From positions 1 through 64,000 of the forward strand of contig CAKVON010000005.1 in assembly GCA_934792625.1 (NCBI GenBank): a stretch of 64,000 bases of DNA, given 5' to 3'. Below the pieces are notes generated by a model. That model saw only the letters and a program-made list of their open reading frames with translations. It had not been told where the DNA came from and made no database searches. Both the position numbers and the translations under genes were made by a program. The stretch comes from an uncultured Atopobiaceae bacterium (GTDB taxonomy: Bacteria; Actinomycetota; Coriobacteriia; Coriobacteriales; Atopobiaceae). Positions 46,784 to 55,308 of the stretch are shown piece after piece. Within the stretch, counting starts at the first letter, position 1. Each line of letters starts with the position of its first letter.

Positions 46784-49700
46784 CTAGTAGTTCACGACCT
46801 TAGTCCCGTTGGGGATGTTGTCGTAGGTCCACTTGGCGTTACTCAGCTTCAGGCGGATGCAACCGTGGGAGACCCTCCTGCCAAGCGTGCCGTCCTTCAG
46901 GTTGAACGTGTTCTGGTAGTACAACACCGAGTGGAACAGGTAGTCGCCGTAGAACTGCGTGTAGTAGTAGCAGGTGTAGCCATGGCCAAAACTGTAACCA
47001 CGGCCGGTGACGGTGTACTGGCCCGTCGGCGTGGGCGTATAGACCGTGCCGGGGCCACAATCCCAGTACTTCACGAGCTCCCAGTTGCCGCAACGACCGC
47101 GGAACACCGCCGTCTTGCAGCCGTTCCTCACGTCGTTCAGGACGAGCCAGCGCGTGGCGCTGCTGTAGCCCTGCGCCTTGCGCCACATGGCAAGCTGGTT
47201 GCCCGACAGCTTCGGCTTGGGCTTCGGCTTGGTGTAGGTGGTCTTCTGCAGCACGAAGCGCTGCGCGGAGGCACCGCTGTCACCGGCAATCTGGACGTTC
47301 TTGCCGTTGCCAAAGCCAGTCGCACTCAGGACCAGGCCGGAATCAAGCGCCGAGACAATCTTGTAGCCGCCCGCGCAATAGACGAACTTCCAAGTCTGAG
47401 CCTTGGTGTTGTTGGGGGCCTGCTGCCAGACGTTGGCGCCCGCGGATGCCGTGCCACCCTTCACGGCAAGGGCCTTGCCGCTTGCGGCGTTCACGATGCT
47501 GTAGGTACCATTGCCCTTGGACTTGACGACCCACTTCTGGGCGCCGGATTTGTTGCACGCATACACTTGCACGTTGGCCCCGTTGGAGCCAGAGGCACCC
47601 TTCACGTCGACGGCGAAGCCAGGAGACGCCGCAAACTTGATCATGTAGGTGCCGTTGGGCACCGCCTCACTGACCTTAGTCAGGAAGAAGCGCTGGGCCG
47701 CGCCACTGTGGCTGGAAAACACCTGCACGTTGGTCTTGTTGGCCGTCGACCCGCCATACAGGTCAAGCGACTTGGACGGGTAGGCTACCGAGAAGAACTT
47801 GACCGCACCATTCTCGATCCCGACGGTCCACTGCTGCGCGGTCGACCCATTCGCCTTCTTGATGCAGACGTTGCCGTTGCCGGCGACGCTCAGAAGCTTG
47901 CCCGCTGCCAGGGACTCGATCGTGTAGGTGTTCTCCCTGCCCTTGACCGCGGCAACACGCCACTTCTGCGCGAAGCTGCCGTTGGACTGGAACACCCAGA
48001 CGTTTGCGCCCTCGGACGCCGAGCCGTCCTTGACGTCCAGCACAGCCTTGCGATTGCCGTGCGACGCGATGGTATAGGTGCCCTCGGCCAGCAGGCTCTT
48101 GCACTGAGAGAGCGAGAACCTCTGCACGCTCGAGTCCGCCGGGATGGAAACGCGGATGTTGGAGCCCGAGACCTCCAGCGCCAAGCCCGTCGCCTTGTTG
48201 GTGAGGCCATAGCTGCCGTCGGAGTTCTTCGTCACGGCCCACAGCTGCCTGGCGCTACCGTTGGAGGCGCGCTGCACGACGTTGGTGCCCGCGACAGGCT
48301 CGCCATACTCGACCTCGAGGACCTTCCCGCTCCGCGCGTTGCGAATCGCGTAGAAGCCGTCCTTGTACTCGAACGTGAACATCTGCGCGAAGGTGTTGTT
48401 TGGCGAGAAGACCTGGACGTTGGCACCGTTTGCCTCGGAGCCGTTTCACACGTCCACCACCTTGTTGCCCGCGCCCTTCGCGCCGATGGCGAACCAGGCA
48501 CCCGACTGGATGGTGTCGGCGCACTTCTCGACCTTGGGCGTGGCCAGACGGACCGGGAAGAACCTCTGCGCCTTGCTTCCGTTGAGGGTAAAGACCTCCA
48601 CGTTGGCACCGTTCTTGAGCGAGGCGTTGTAGACGTCCAGGGCGACGTTGCCCCAAAGGGCGGAGCGCAGCGTGATGCCGTTGCCGTCCCTGACGGCAAC
48701 CCACTTCTGCGCGAGGTTGTTCGCGGTGGAGGTGTACTGCCAGACATTGGTGCAGGGCGCCGCGATGCCACCGGAGACGTCGAGCACCTTACCCGATCCG
48801 ACGTTGGCGATCGTCACGTAACCCTGGGCGTCGTGCGAGACGACCCACCTCTGCGCGGCCGTGGCCTTGTGCGACCACAGCTGGACGTTACCACCGTTCT
48901 TCTTGGAGGCGTCCTTAACCTCCAGCACCATGCGGCTGTCGAAAGCGGACGAGACAAACACGTAGGTGCCGTCGGGCAGGACGGACTTGTTCTTGGTCGC
49001 CAGCGCGTCGAGCTCGGAGCGCATCTGGGCGAACTCGCTCACGGCCCACTCGACCGAGCCAGCCGAGGCCTTCCTCAACGCGGGGCGCGCGCCCTTGCTG
49101 GAGCTCGGGTAACCAAGCAGCAGGTCCTCGCCCAGGGCGGAGAGAAGTTCGTACGAGACCGAGGACGTCTTGCGAACGATCCACTTCTGCGCGTACGTAC
49201 CGTTCGCCACGCACTGCTGGACCTGCGTGCCCACAACCGCCTTGCCACCCTTGACGTCCAGCACCTTGCCGGTGGCGGCGTTGGTCAGGGTCACGTAGCC
49301 TTGGGCGTCGTGCGAGACAACCCACACGGACGGGGACGCGCCCTTGATGCCCGCGAGCTCGGTCGTGGCGGCATCGCCGATGCACAGACCGCCGACCGTC
49401 TTGGGGGCGATGACGACCCTCGCGCCGTCGGTAAGCACGTCCCTGTTGGACGCCGCAAGTGCGTCGAGGCGCCCGCGCATGGTGTCGGCCTGGGCGGTGG
49501 CGGGCGCCTGCCTCCTAACAGGGGTCGCAGGCGTGGCGGCGTCGGTCGCGGCAGCCTCCGCGGGCGCGTCGGGCGTCGCTGGCGCGCTCCCCTGTTCCCC
49601 AGAACCAGAAGCAACGGAATCGGCGCCCTCGTCGCCAGCGCCGCTCACGACGCCCTGTGAGGCGTCGCCCTCCCGCTGCACGGCGACGGCATCGGACGTG

Positions 49701-49792
49701 CCCGTCACGACATCCGCCGCAAGGGTTACGGCAGGAACCGAAAGTGACGTGGCCACCAACACCGAGAGCAGCAGCCCAACCGAACGCCTCAT
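46784..49792 (-). pseudogene. Secreted ricin-repeat protein with C-terminal L,D-transpeptidase, interrupted by TGA
   Basis: One reading frame of 1002 codons runs from the ATG at 49792 (GAGGGGG upstream) to 46784, broken only by TGA at codon 449 (48446-48448). The layout is: signal peptide 1-26, a Thr/Ala/Pro/Glu-rich stretch, many ricin-type beta-trefoil repeats of about 45 residues (G-K-V-L-D-V-x-G-G, then N-G-x-x-A-Q-K/R-W), and a YkuD L,D-transpeptidase domain (about 865-1002) with GRRVSHGCIRLKL carrying the catalytic cysteine. The intact protein would bind carbohydrate and cross-link or remodel peptidoglycan outside the cell. Without readthrough, only the repeats would be secreted. The second half could restart at an ATG at 48382 but has no signal peptide. 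Confidence 0.85.
48446..48448 (-). other. In-frame TGA within the L,D-transpeptidase gene
   Basis: The context VVDV-TGA-NGSEANGANVQ matches sister repeats such as DVK(G/D)GSxSxGANVQ, so one base change (for example CGA to TGA) interrupts an otherwise intact 3-kb frame. Confidence 0.8.
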
Positions 49793-49908
49793 CGCGACGA
49801 CCCCCTCAATAACGTCATGCATATATGCCGATTGTAAGTTTTGGGTCAGGTTCCCCGGAGCTCAAATAGGCCCGCGGCCAAGGCCGCCATGCCACGCGCC
49901 CATCGCCC

Positions 49909-50760
49909 CTAGTTGGCCATCAACCAGTCTCGTGCCGAGAAGCACCACGACTCACAACCCAACTCCTCGCTGCCAACAACGCAAATGCCGCCTTTGCCAC
50001 TGCTGGCACCTTCGCCCTCGCCAGCACCGCCGACCAACACCATGCCGCCGTCACCTTTCGCCTCGAACATCGGCGTCATGCCAAAGGTGTCGCAAAACAC
50101 CAGGCGTGGCTCGCCCGGAATGTCCCACATGTAGACACCCCTCACAGGCGTGTGCCCCACAATCTGGTCGACGCCGAGAAGCGGATCGTCGAGAAGCTCC
50201 CCCTGGTGCGCCCACAGCGGACTCGGGACCTCGCAGCCACCGCGCCCTGGCCCCACGGCCATCAGCGCGCGCAACGAGTCACGGTCACCCGCGCGCAGCA
50301 AGCCATTCAGCGCCGCGGCGATCCGCTCCGCGCTCACGTCGTCCCCAAGGTCAAGATGCCTTGCGGCCCAGCCAGCCGTAACGCCCGCATGGGTCACGAG
50401 CCAGCCCTCCACCGTGTTGGCAATAGTCACGCCCAGCTCGCCCATGGCGTCAGCCACGTCGTCGTAGAGCTCGGGTTGGGTGCCAGGGCCAGCCTCACGC
50501 ATTACGTACTGCATGTCATGGTTGCCCAGGACCATGTCGACAGTAAGGCCACCCTGCCTTCGGGACACGACCCACTCGCGCAGAACGGCAAGCGCATCGC
50601 GCAGGTGCCGCGGACCCATAAACCACTCGTCGACGTAGTCGCCGCAAAACACCACGCGCGAGACGTCGCACTTCTCGATAGCAAGGTCGACGCGAGCCAG
50701 AATCGGCTCCTCCTTGCAGTGCATATCGCCAACCACGAGGGTTCCGCCGGTCGCCACCAT
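49909..50760 (-). CDS. Calcineurin-like metallophosphoesterase
   Basis: The 283-residue protein has all metallophosphoesterase blocks: VVGDMHCKEE (9-18), VFCGDYVDEW, VLGNHDMQYV, LVTHAGVTAG and IVGHTPVRGV. The pattern resembles PPP-type serine/threonine or bis(5'-nucleosyl)-tetraphosphate phosphatases. The last 50 residues (Gly/Glu/Cys-rich) are a poorly conserved tail. I chose the ATG at 50760 because GGGGGAGG lies six bases upstream; the longer open frame to 52032 runs antisense to the serpin gene and is a shadow. The gene is divergent from the serpin, with a palindromic site between them. Confidence 0.9.
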   Translation of the reverse strand: MVATGGTLVVGDMHCKEEPILARVDLAIEKCDVSRVVFCGDYVDEWFMGPRHLRDALAVLREWVVSRRQGGLTVDMVLGNHDMQYVMREAGPGTQPELYDDVADAMGELGVTIANTVEGWLVTHAGVTAGWAARHLDLGDDVSAERIAAALNGLLRAGDRDSLRALMAVGPGRGGCEVPSPLWAHQGELLDDPLLGVDQIVGHTPVRGVYMWDIPGEPRLVFCDTFGMTPMFEAKGDGGMVLVGGAGEGEGASSGKGGICVVGSEELGCESWCFSARDWLMAN

Positions 50761-50809
50761 ACGAACCTCCCCCAACGCCAATCCGTGCGCAACAACGTAA
50801 CCCATCGCC

Positions 50810-50839
50810 CGGACACAATTGGGCCCGAAATAGTGTCCG
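50810..50839. promoter_or_regulatory. Palindromic operator-like site between phosphoesterase and serpin
   Basis: CGGACAC (50810-50816) and GTGTCCG (50833-50839) form perfect 7-bp inverted arms around 16 bp that contain the palindrome GGGCCC. It lies midway in the 123-bp divergent promoter region. Confidence 0.4.
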
Positions 50840-50883
50840 CCCCGCCCCGTATCGTTAGTCCAACCATAGGGAAAGGAGAACCC

Positions 50884-52026
50884 ATGTCCCACGCAGCCAC
50901 CAACACGTTCGCTCTCGGGCTCGACAGCCTCGCGGCACAGATGCTCGACAGCTGGCACAACGCCGGTGCGAGCTTCCTCGCCTCTCCCGCATGCCTTGCC
51001 CTCGCACTCGAGGTTCTTGCGCGTGGCGCCACGGGCGAGACCCTCACCCAAATCGATGCCGCCCTGGGCGGGCAATCCGCACGCACAAAGGCCCTTGCCG
51101 CCATTCTGGACGCAGGCTCCAGCGATGTCGAAACCGTCGCCGGCGTCGAACCCGATGAGGCCTACTCTTATACGGTCGGGACGTCGGTGTGGGCAGATGC
51201 CCTGCAAGCGCCCGTCAAGAACTCTTTCGCCAAGGCAATCGAGTCCCTCAACGGCAAGTCTTTCCCCGCACAATTCGGAACGCAGCAGACCAAAGAAGCC
51301 ATGTCCGCGTGGCTGAGGGACAACACGGGCGGCAAGTTCGCCACCGCGCCAGAGCTGTCGGCCAACACCGTCCTCGCGATAGTCAGTGCCCTGCACTTCA
51401 GGGATGCCTGGCACGACAGCTTCGTCGAATCGGAAAACACGACCTTCCACGGGACAAAGGGGGATTCCGACGTCCCCATGATGGACGGCCTCAGCGATTA
51501 TTCGGCCCTTCTGGACGACCCTCGCGGAACCGCGGTCAGCTGGCCGATGCGCTCGGGTGCCCAGATTGTCTTCTGCATGCCCAAGGACTCCGATTCGCTG
51601 GACGCCTTCGTCCGCAACGGCGATGCCTGGGACCTGACCCTGCGCTGCCAGCGCAATCAGGGCACCAGTCACCCCTCCGGCGGAATCAACCTGCATGTTC
51701 CCGAGTTCGACCTCAAGGCCGACCGCGCCGAGCTCTCGCAGTTCCTGCGCAACATAGGAATCCAAAGGGCCTTCCAGCCCGGCGCCGAGTTCGCCAACAT
51801 GACCGATGCCGACATAATGGTCGACTCCTGCACGCAAAGCGCCAAGCTCAAAATCGATACGGACGGCGCCGAGGGAGGAGCCTTCACAATCATGTACTGC
51901 GTCACAGGCGCAGCCCTGTTCGACTGCGAGCCCCCGGTCGAGGTCACCTTCGACCGCCCCTTCGCCTTCGCCCTCTTCAACCGCTCGAACGCTCCCCTGT
52001 TCGTCGGCACGTACATGGGCGAGTAG
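50884..52026 (+). CDS. Serpin-family protein
   Basis: The 380-residue protein has serpin landmarks in order: SFLASPACLALALEVLARGATGET (helix B/C start), VSALHFRDAWHDSF (strand 3A/4C), hinge KLKIDTDGAEGGAF near 321-334, a reactive loop at about 335-352, and the C-terminal VEVTFDRPFAFALF and LFVGTYMGE. Inhibitory serpins trap serine or cysteine proteases; the hinge here is Gly/Ala-rich as in inhibitors, but the reactive bond cannot be assigned. There is no signal peptide, so it is probably cytoplasmic. AAAGGAG precedes the ATG. Serpins are patchily distributed in bacteria and suggest horizontal origin. Confidence 0.9.
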   Translation: MSHAATNTFALGLDSLAAQMLDSWHNAGASFLASPACLALALEVLARGATGETLTQIDAALGGQSARTKALAAILDAGSSDVETVAGVEPDEAYSYTVGTSVWADALQAPVKNSFAKAIESLNGKSFPAQFGTQQTKEAMSAWLRDNTGGKFATAPELSANTVLAIVSALHFRDAWHDSFVESENTTFHGTKGDSDVPMMDGLSDYSALLDDPRGTAVSWPMRSGAQIVFCMPKDSDSLDAFVRNGDAWDLTLRCQRNQGTSHPSGGINLHVPEFDLKADRAELSQFLRNIGIQRAFQPGAEFANMTDADIMVDSCTQSAKLKIDTDGAEGGAFTIMYCVTGAALFDCEPPVEVTFDRPFAFALFNRSNAPLFVGTYMGE

Positions 52027-52030
52027 CGCC

Positions 52031-52050
52031 ATCCATCACCTACCGAGAAG
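52031..52050. repeat. 20-bp direct repeat, left copy
   Basis: ATCCATCACCTACCGAGAAG is identical to 52888-52907. It lies just beyond the serpin stop and before the GIY-YIG stop. After six variable bases both copies continue with CAGGA. It includes the dispersed CCGAGAAG word. Confidence 0.7.
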
Positions 52051-52063
52051 GACCAGCAGGAAC

Positions 52064-52669
52064 CTAGTTTCTGTTGCCTCTGGTGCGGTTGTAGCCCTTG
52101 GTATATGCGCCATAGGCCTTGATGGTGTCTCGCTCGAGGGCATCGAGACTGTCATAGCCACTCTCTCGGAGGGAGACAATATTGATTTCGAACTTGTCGC
52201 CGTACTTATAGCCTGCGTACACGTCACCGTTGCCGCGGCCCATGAGATGCTGCCTCACGCGGCCCACCACGCGCACGCTCTGCCCGACGTAGTACATGTC
52301 CTTCGACTTGTTATGGATGACATAGATGCCCGTGAAATCGCCGTTGCGCGTGAGGGCGCCACGAGCCCTCATGAACTCCTGCGGAGAAGCGCCAACGCCA
52401 GCCGACAGGCTACGCACCCTCTTGAGGGCCTTCCGCTCCGCAACCCGAGAACGGAAACCGAATACGCAGGTAATAAGGCTAGAGACAAAGCAGGCAATCG
52501 ATAGGAGAACATAGTCCATTTCGGCATTATTCGTAGAGCCGTAGTTCCTCATGAGCGGATATGCGTAGTAGATCTGGTACCTAAAAACAAGGAACATAAC
52601 GCCCAGGTAAGCCAGGAAGCCCCCGACAAGGATGAGTTGCGTAGAGCGAGGCACAGTCCTACGAGCCAA
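52064..52669 (-). CDS. Membrane-anchored GIY-YIG domain protein
   Basis: The 201-residue protein has two N-terminal membrane helices (about 9-31 and 48-72), a basic connector, and a C-terminal GIY-YIG domain: GIYVIHNKSKDMYYVGQS, an R in VRQHLMGRG, and a later DALERDTIKAYGAYTKGYNRT with the catalytic glutamate. GIY-YIG domains are nucleases; membrane anchoring suggests action on incoming or surface-associated DNA, or a non-homing role (inference). I chose TTG at 52669 because GGAGG lies six bases upstream. It is flanked by 20-bp direct repeats 857 bp apart. Confidence 0.8.
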   Translation of the reverse strand: MARRTVPRSTQLILVGGFLAYLGVMFLVFRYQIYYAYPLMRNYGSTNNAEMDYVLLSIACFVSSLITCVFGFRSRVAERKALKRVRSLSAGVGASPQEFMRARGALTRNGDFTGIYVIHNKSKDMYYVGQSVRVVGRVRQHLMGRGNGDVYAGYKYGDKFEINIVSLRESGYDSLDALERDTIKAYGAYTKGYNRTRGNRN

Positions 52670-52887
52670 AACTTGCCTCCAGTGGTGAGAAATTCGAATA
52701 ACTTGAAGCATACAGCTCGAGAGGCACAGAGCTCGGTTCGCGGCAAAGACGATCTCCCCCGCCTCTCGCACTACCCACCTCAGCCGCATAGTGCCATGCC
52801 CATGGTTGAGTCCAACATGGCATCCCACCCCTCATGGCATTGCGCATAAGGATCCCGTTTGTTTGCCACACAAGGGCAAACAGCAAT

Positions 52888-52907
52888 ATCCATCACCTAC
52901 CGAGAAG
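52888..52907. repeat. 20-bp direct repeat, right copy
   Basis: Identical to 52031-52050. The pair encloses the whole GIY-YIG gene and its upstream region. Confidence 0.7.
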
Positions 52908-52991
52908 TGCCGGCAGGATAGAACTCTCATCCTTCGATCCGGATCCATACGATCAGGCTAAGATGCCCCAACCACGATGTGAGAGGGGCAT

Positions 52992-53261
52992 ATGGAACGC
53001 ATCATCCAAAGGGTGGTTTTCGAGCAGTCGCACAACATTGACGGAACCAATCTTGATTGTTGGCAAATCACAACCCGCGCTGGCCTTTCGAGACAAGAGC
53101 TCAACCTGTATGTCTCGGACGCATCAGGTGAAGTAGTCGAAACCGATGCCATAGAGGCGGGTGAATGGCATGAGGTGCCGATCGAAGAGGCCGCCCAAAT
53201 CGCACGGCAAGCGCTCACTATGCTCGAAGCACCAATCGAGCGCCTGCGTCAATTGGCTTAG
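52992..53261 (+). CDS. Hypothetical protein (89 residues)
   Basis: I do not recognise this gene. It starts at an ATG with GAGGGG four to five bases upstream. The protein is acidic with a beta-rich first half (VVFEQSHNIDGTNLDCWQI) and a helical end (AAQIARQALTMLEAPIERL). It lies 90 bp before the HNH gene on the same strand, so it may share its transcript. Confidence 0.6.
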   Translation: MERIIQRVVFEQSHNIDGTNLDCWQITTRAGLSRQELNLYVSDASGEVVETDAIEAGEWHEVPIEEAAQIARQALTMLEAPIERLRQLA

Positions 53262-53351
53262 TCCATTCGCCACACGCATGGCGTTGACCCGTTGCTTCTC
53301 GAGTTAGACGGATAGGATGGTCCTATGTGCAAAGCGTAAGAGGAGCAGGCC

Positions 53352-54383
53352 ATGGATCCGCAGATCGAGCAGTGCGAAATCAACGAGCTGACACTCGAGC
53401 ACGCAAAACAGATCACCCCTCCCGAGTTCTCGGGTGCCTTCGACTGGTTTGTTGAACACACTGGCGCCCACATCTCGCATCTCCCCATGGGAACGCACTC
53501 CCCCTCGAGTCTCGAAATGAAGATCGTCAGGCAAGCGGGTATCTTCAGCCCCGATTACAAGAACCTGCCTTCCCGCGGAACGGGCTTCAAAAAGTACGTC
53601 GCATCGGTCCACTCGCAAGGAAATACCTACTACGACGACAGGGAGGTCATCGAGCGCCCCGATGGCACCTGGCTTCTCGACTACAAGGCTCATGCAACGC
53701 CTGAGGGCAGACAGCACAAGACCGACTTCAACGGGACCCTCGCCAACAACATGGAGGACGGTGTCCCCGTCGGAGTCTTCGTTAAATCCAAAAAAGGGTC
53801 GGGCTACGACGTGCTGGGGCTCGCCTACGTAGAGGAATACAACCCAATTGCAGGGGTGTTCACCCTGCACGGGCCCGTGACCCCCACAACCGAGAACGCA
53901 TCCAGCTTTATCAATATCAAACATGATGAGCTAAGCCATGAGGAGCGAAAGATCCTCGAAGCGATTGACCCTAGCGCTACCGAGGAAGTCGTTAAGTTCG
54001 ACAAGCGTATCCGCCGCGTCCGGCAACAACGATTCAGAGAAGCACTCATCTCTGCCTACGACGGGCGTTGCGCCATATCGGGCTACGACACGCCCGAAGT
54101 CCTGCAGGCTGCCCACATCGATCCGTATCGCGGAGCCAAATCGCAGCTCACGTCCAATGGAATACTGCTCCGGGCTGACCTGCACCTGCTATATGACGCA
54201 AATCTGCTCTCTATCACACCTGAAACGCACACAATTCGACTCGCAAAGCGCAAAACACTTGCCTGCTATCACCAGCTCGAGGGCAAGAGGCTTCGCATGC
54301 CCGATGCCGCATCAGCACAACCGAACGACGAGCTGCTCTTTATGCATGACAAGCAATTCGTCTCGTATTGGGGCGTTGCCTAG
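53352..54383 (+). CDS. HNH endonuclease (restriction-type, HNH_2 family)
   Basis: The C-terminal third of this 343-residue protein is an HNH_2 domain: CAISGYDTPEVLQAAHIDPY (C240, H255), SNGILLRADLHLLYD (N269, H278). The N-terminal 170 residues contain GTGFKKYVASVHSQG and DGTWLLDYKAHA, a beta-rich region reminiscent of SRA/YDG-type modified-base readers, though I cannot confirm it. Type IV-like restriction of modified DNA is therefore possible. It lies next to an unknown gene and an HpaII-type system. AGAGGAG precedes the ATG at 53352. Confidence 0.8.
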   Translation: MDPQIEQCEINELTLEHAKQITPPEFSGAFDWFVEHTGAHISHLPMGTHSPSSLEMKIVRQAGIFSPDYKNLPSRGTGFKKYVASVHSQGNTYYDDREVIERPDGTWLLDYKAHATPEGRQHKTDFNGTLANNMEDGVPVGVFVKSKKGSGYDVLGLAYVEEYNPIAGVFTLHGPVTPTTENASSFINIKHDELSHEERKILEAIDPSATEEVVKFDKRIRRVRQQRFREALISAYDGRCAISGYDTPEVLQAAHIDPYRGAKSQLTSNGILLRADLHLLYDANLLSITPETHTIRLAKRKTLACYHQLEGKRLRMPDAASAQPNDELLFMHDKQFVSYWGVA

Positions 54384-54491
54384 AATCAATCTCAATTAAT
54401 GTCCGAGTTCGCCCTTAGGCTCCCACGTAATACCATGACGATAAGAACCACTAGCTGCAAAGCCTGTGTGACTAGCACGAGGAGAGCCACC

Positions 54492-55295
54492 ATGCCAACC
54501 TACAAGAGTATTCGCGGCTATATGAAGACCTGGTCAGAGGTCACGTTTGAGCAGGGGATCGATCGATACTTCGAGCTTAACAAGCCACAGAACACCGAGT
54601 GGCTCGAGCGCACGAAGCAGACGTTCGAGGGGCAGGGCCTTATGGGCCGTCGCATGGACGGCAGCTGCTCCACGGGCCTGATCAAGCAAGAGGGGCGCAC
54701 TCGCATACCCTTCTCCACGGTGTTCCACAACGCAATGGACTCCAGCTTCTTTACCCCCGCGACCTACAGCGCGGACATCGTACGCGCCTGTATGGAGCAG
54801 GGCATGTCGCATGACACGACCGTTCGCGAGTTGGGCCGCGCCCTGCGAGCCCTCCCCTCCTTCATTCGCGAGATGGACCTGGACCAGGTGGTCAGCGCCA
54901 AGATTGGCGAAGCGGGGATCGAGGTTCGCAACCTCCAGGATGCCGAGGTTGACATCAAGGGCAAGACCGACGTCTACGTGCGCGTCACGCGTGCTGACGG
55001 AGAACGCCAGGCATACCGCCTGTGGTCGTATATGACGACGCGTCGCTCGATCAGCAACCTCCGCTCACGACTCATGGGCGATCGCGGTGATCTGCCAGCG
55101 GGACTCCACCTACTGTGCCCGTTCGATAGCTACCACGCGCGTCGCAGCTACGAGTGGTACCTCTATCCCGACCAGACGATCAATGAGGTCGCCACGATAA
55201 TCATCGAGAACCAAGACCCTATTAGCTATGCGGCACTTCTCAAGGGACTCGACGACATCACCTACGACGTGACGCTGTTCAGGGTCAGGGCATAA
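54492..55295 (+). CDS. Uncharacterised protein beside HpaII-type system
   Basis: I do not recognise this 267-residue protein. It has a helical N-terminal two-thirds and a segment KGKTDVYVRVTRADGERQA followed by YRLWSYMTTRRS, a D-x-n-Y-x-x-W-S-Y spacing that could be a decayed or divergent PD-(D/E)XK core, but this is a guess. Start: ATG at 54492 with AGGAGAG upstream (a longer frame from 54399 lacks a good site). It is convergent with the HpaII-type endonuclease (13 bp between stops) and downstream of the HNH gene. Confidence 0.6.
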   Translation: MPTYKSIRGYMKTWSEVTFEQGIDRYFELNKPQNTEWLERTKQTFEGQGLMGRRMDGSCSTGLIKQEGRTRIPFSTVFHNAMDSSFFTPATYSADIVRACMEQGMSHDTTVRELGRALRALPSFIREMDLDQVVSAKIGEAGIEVRNLQDAEVDIKGKTDVYVRVTRADGERQAYRLWSYMTTRRSISNLRSRLMGDRGDLPAGLHLLCPFDSYHARRSYEWYLYPDQTINEVATIIIENQDPISYAALLKGLDDITYDVTLFRVRA

Positions 55296-55308
55296 GGCAG
55301 CCGCGAGT

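Noticed and set aside
46865..49660. A 931-codon plus-strand frame opposite the ricin-repeat gene
   Set aside because: The opposite strand encodes a signal peptide, regular ricin repeats and a YkuD catalytic motif; this frame is a shadow favoured by GC-rich codons.
49909..52032. Extension of the phosphoesterase frame to 707 codons
   Set aside because: The extra part is antisense to the serpin gene; a strong ribosome site and the family start are at 50760.
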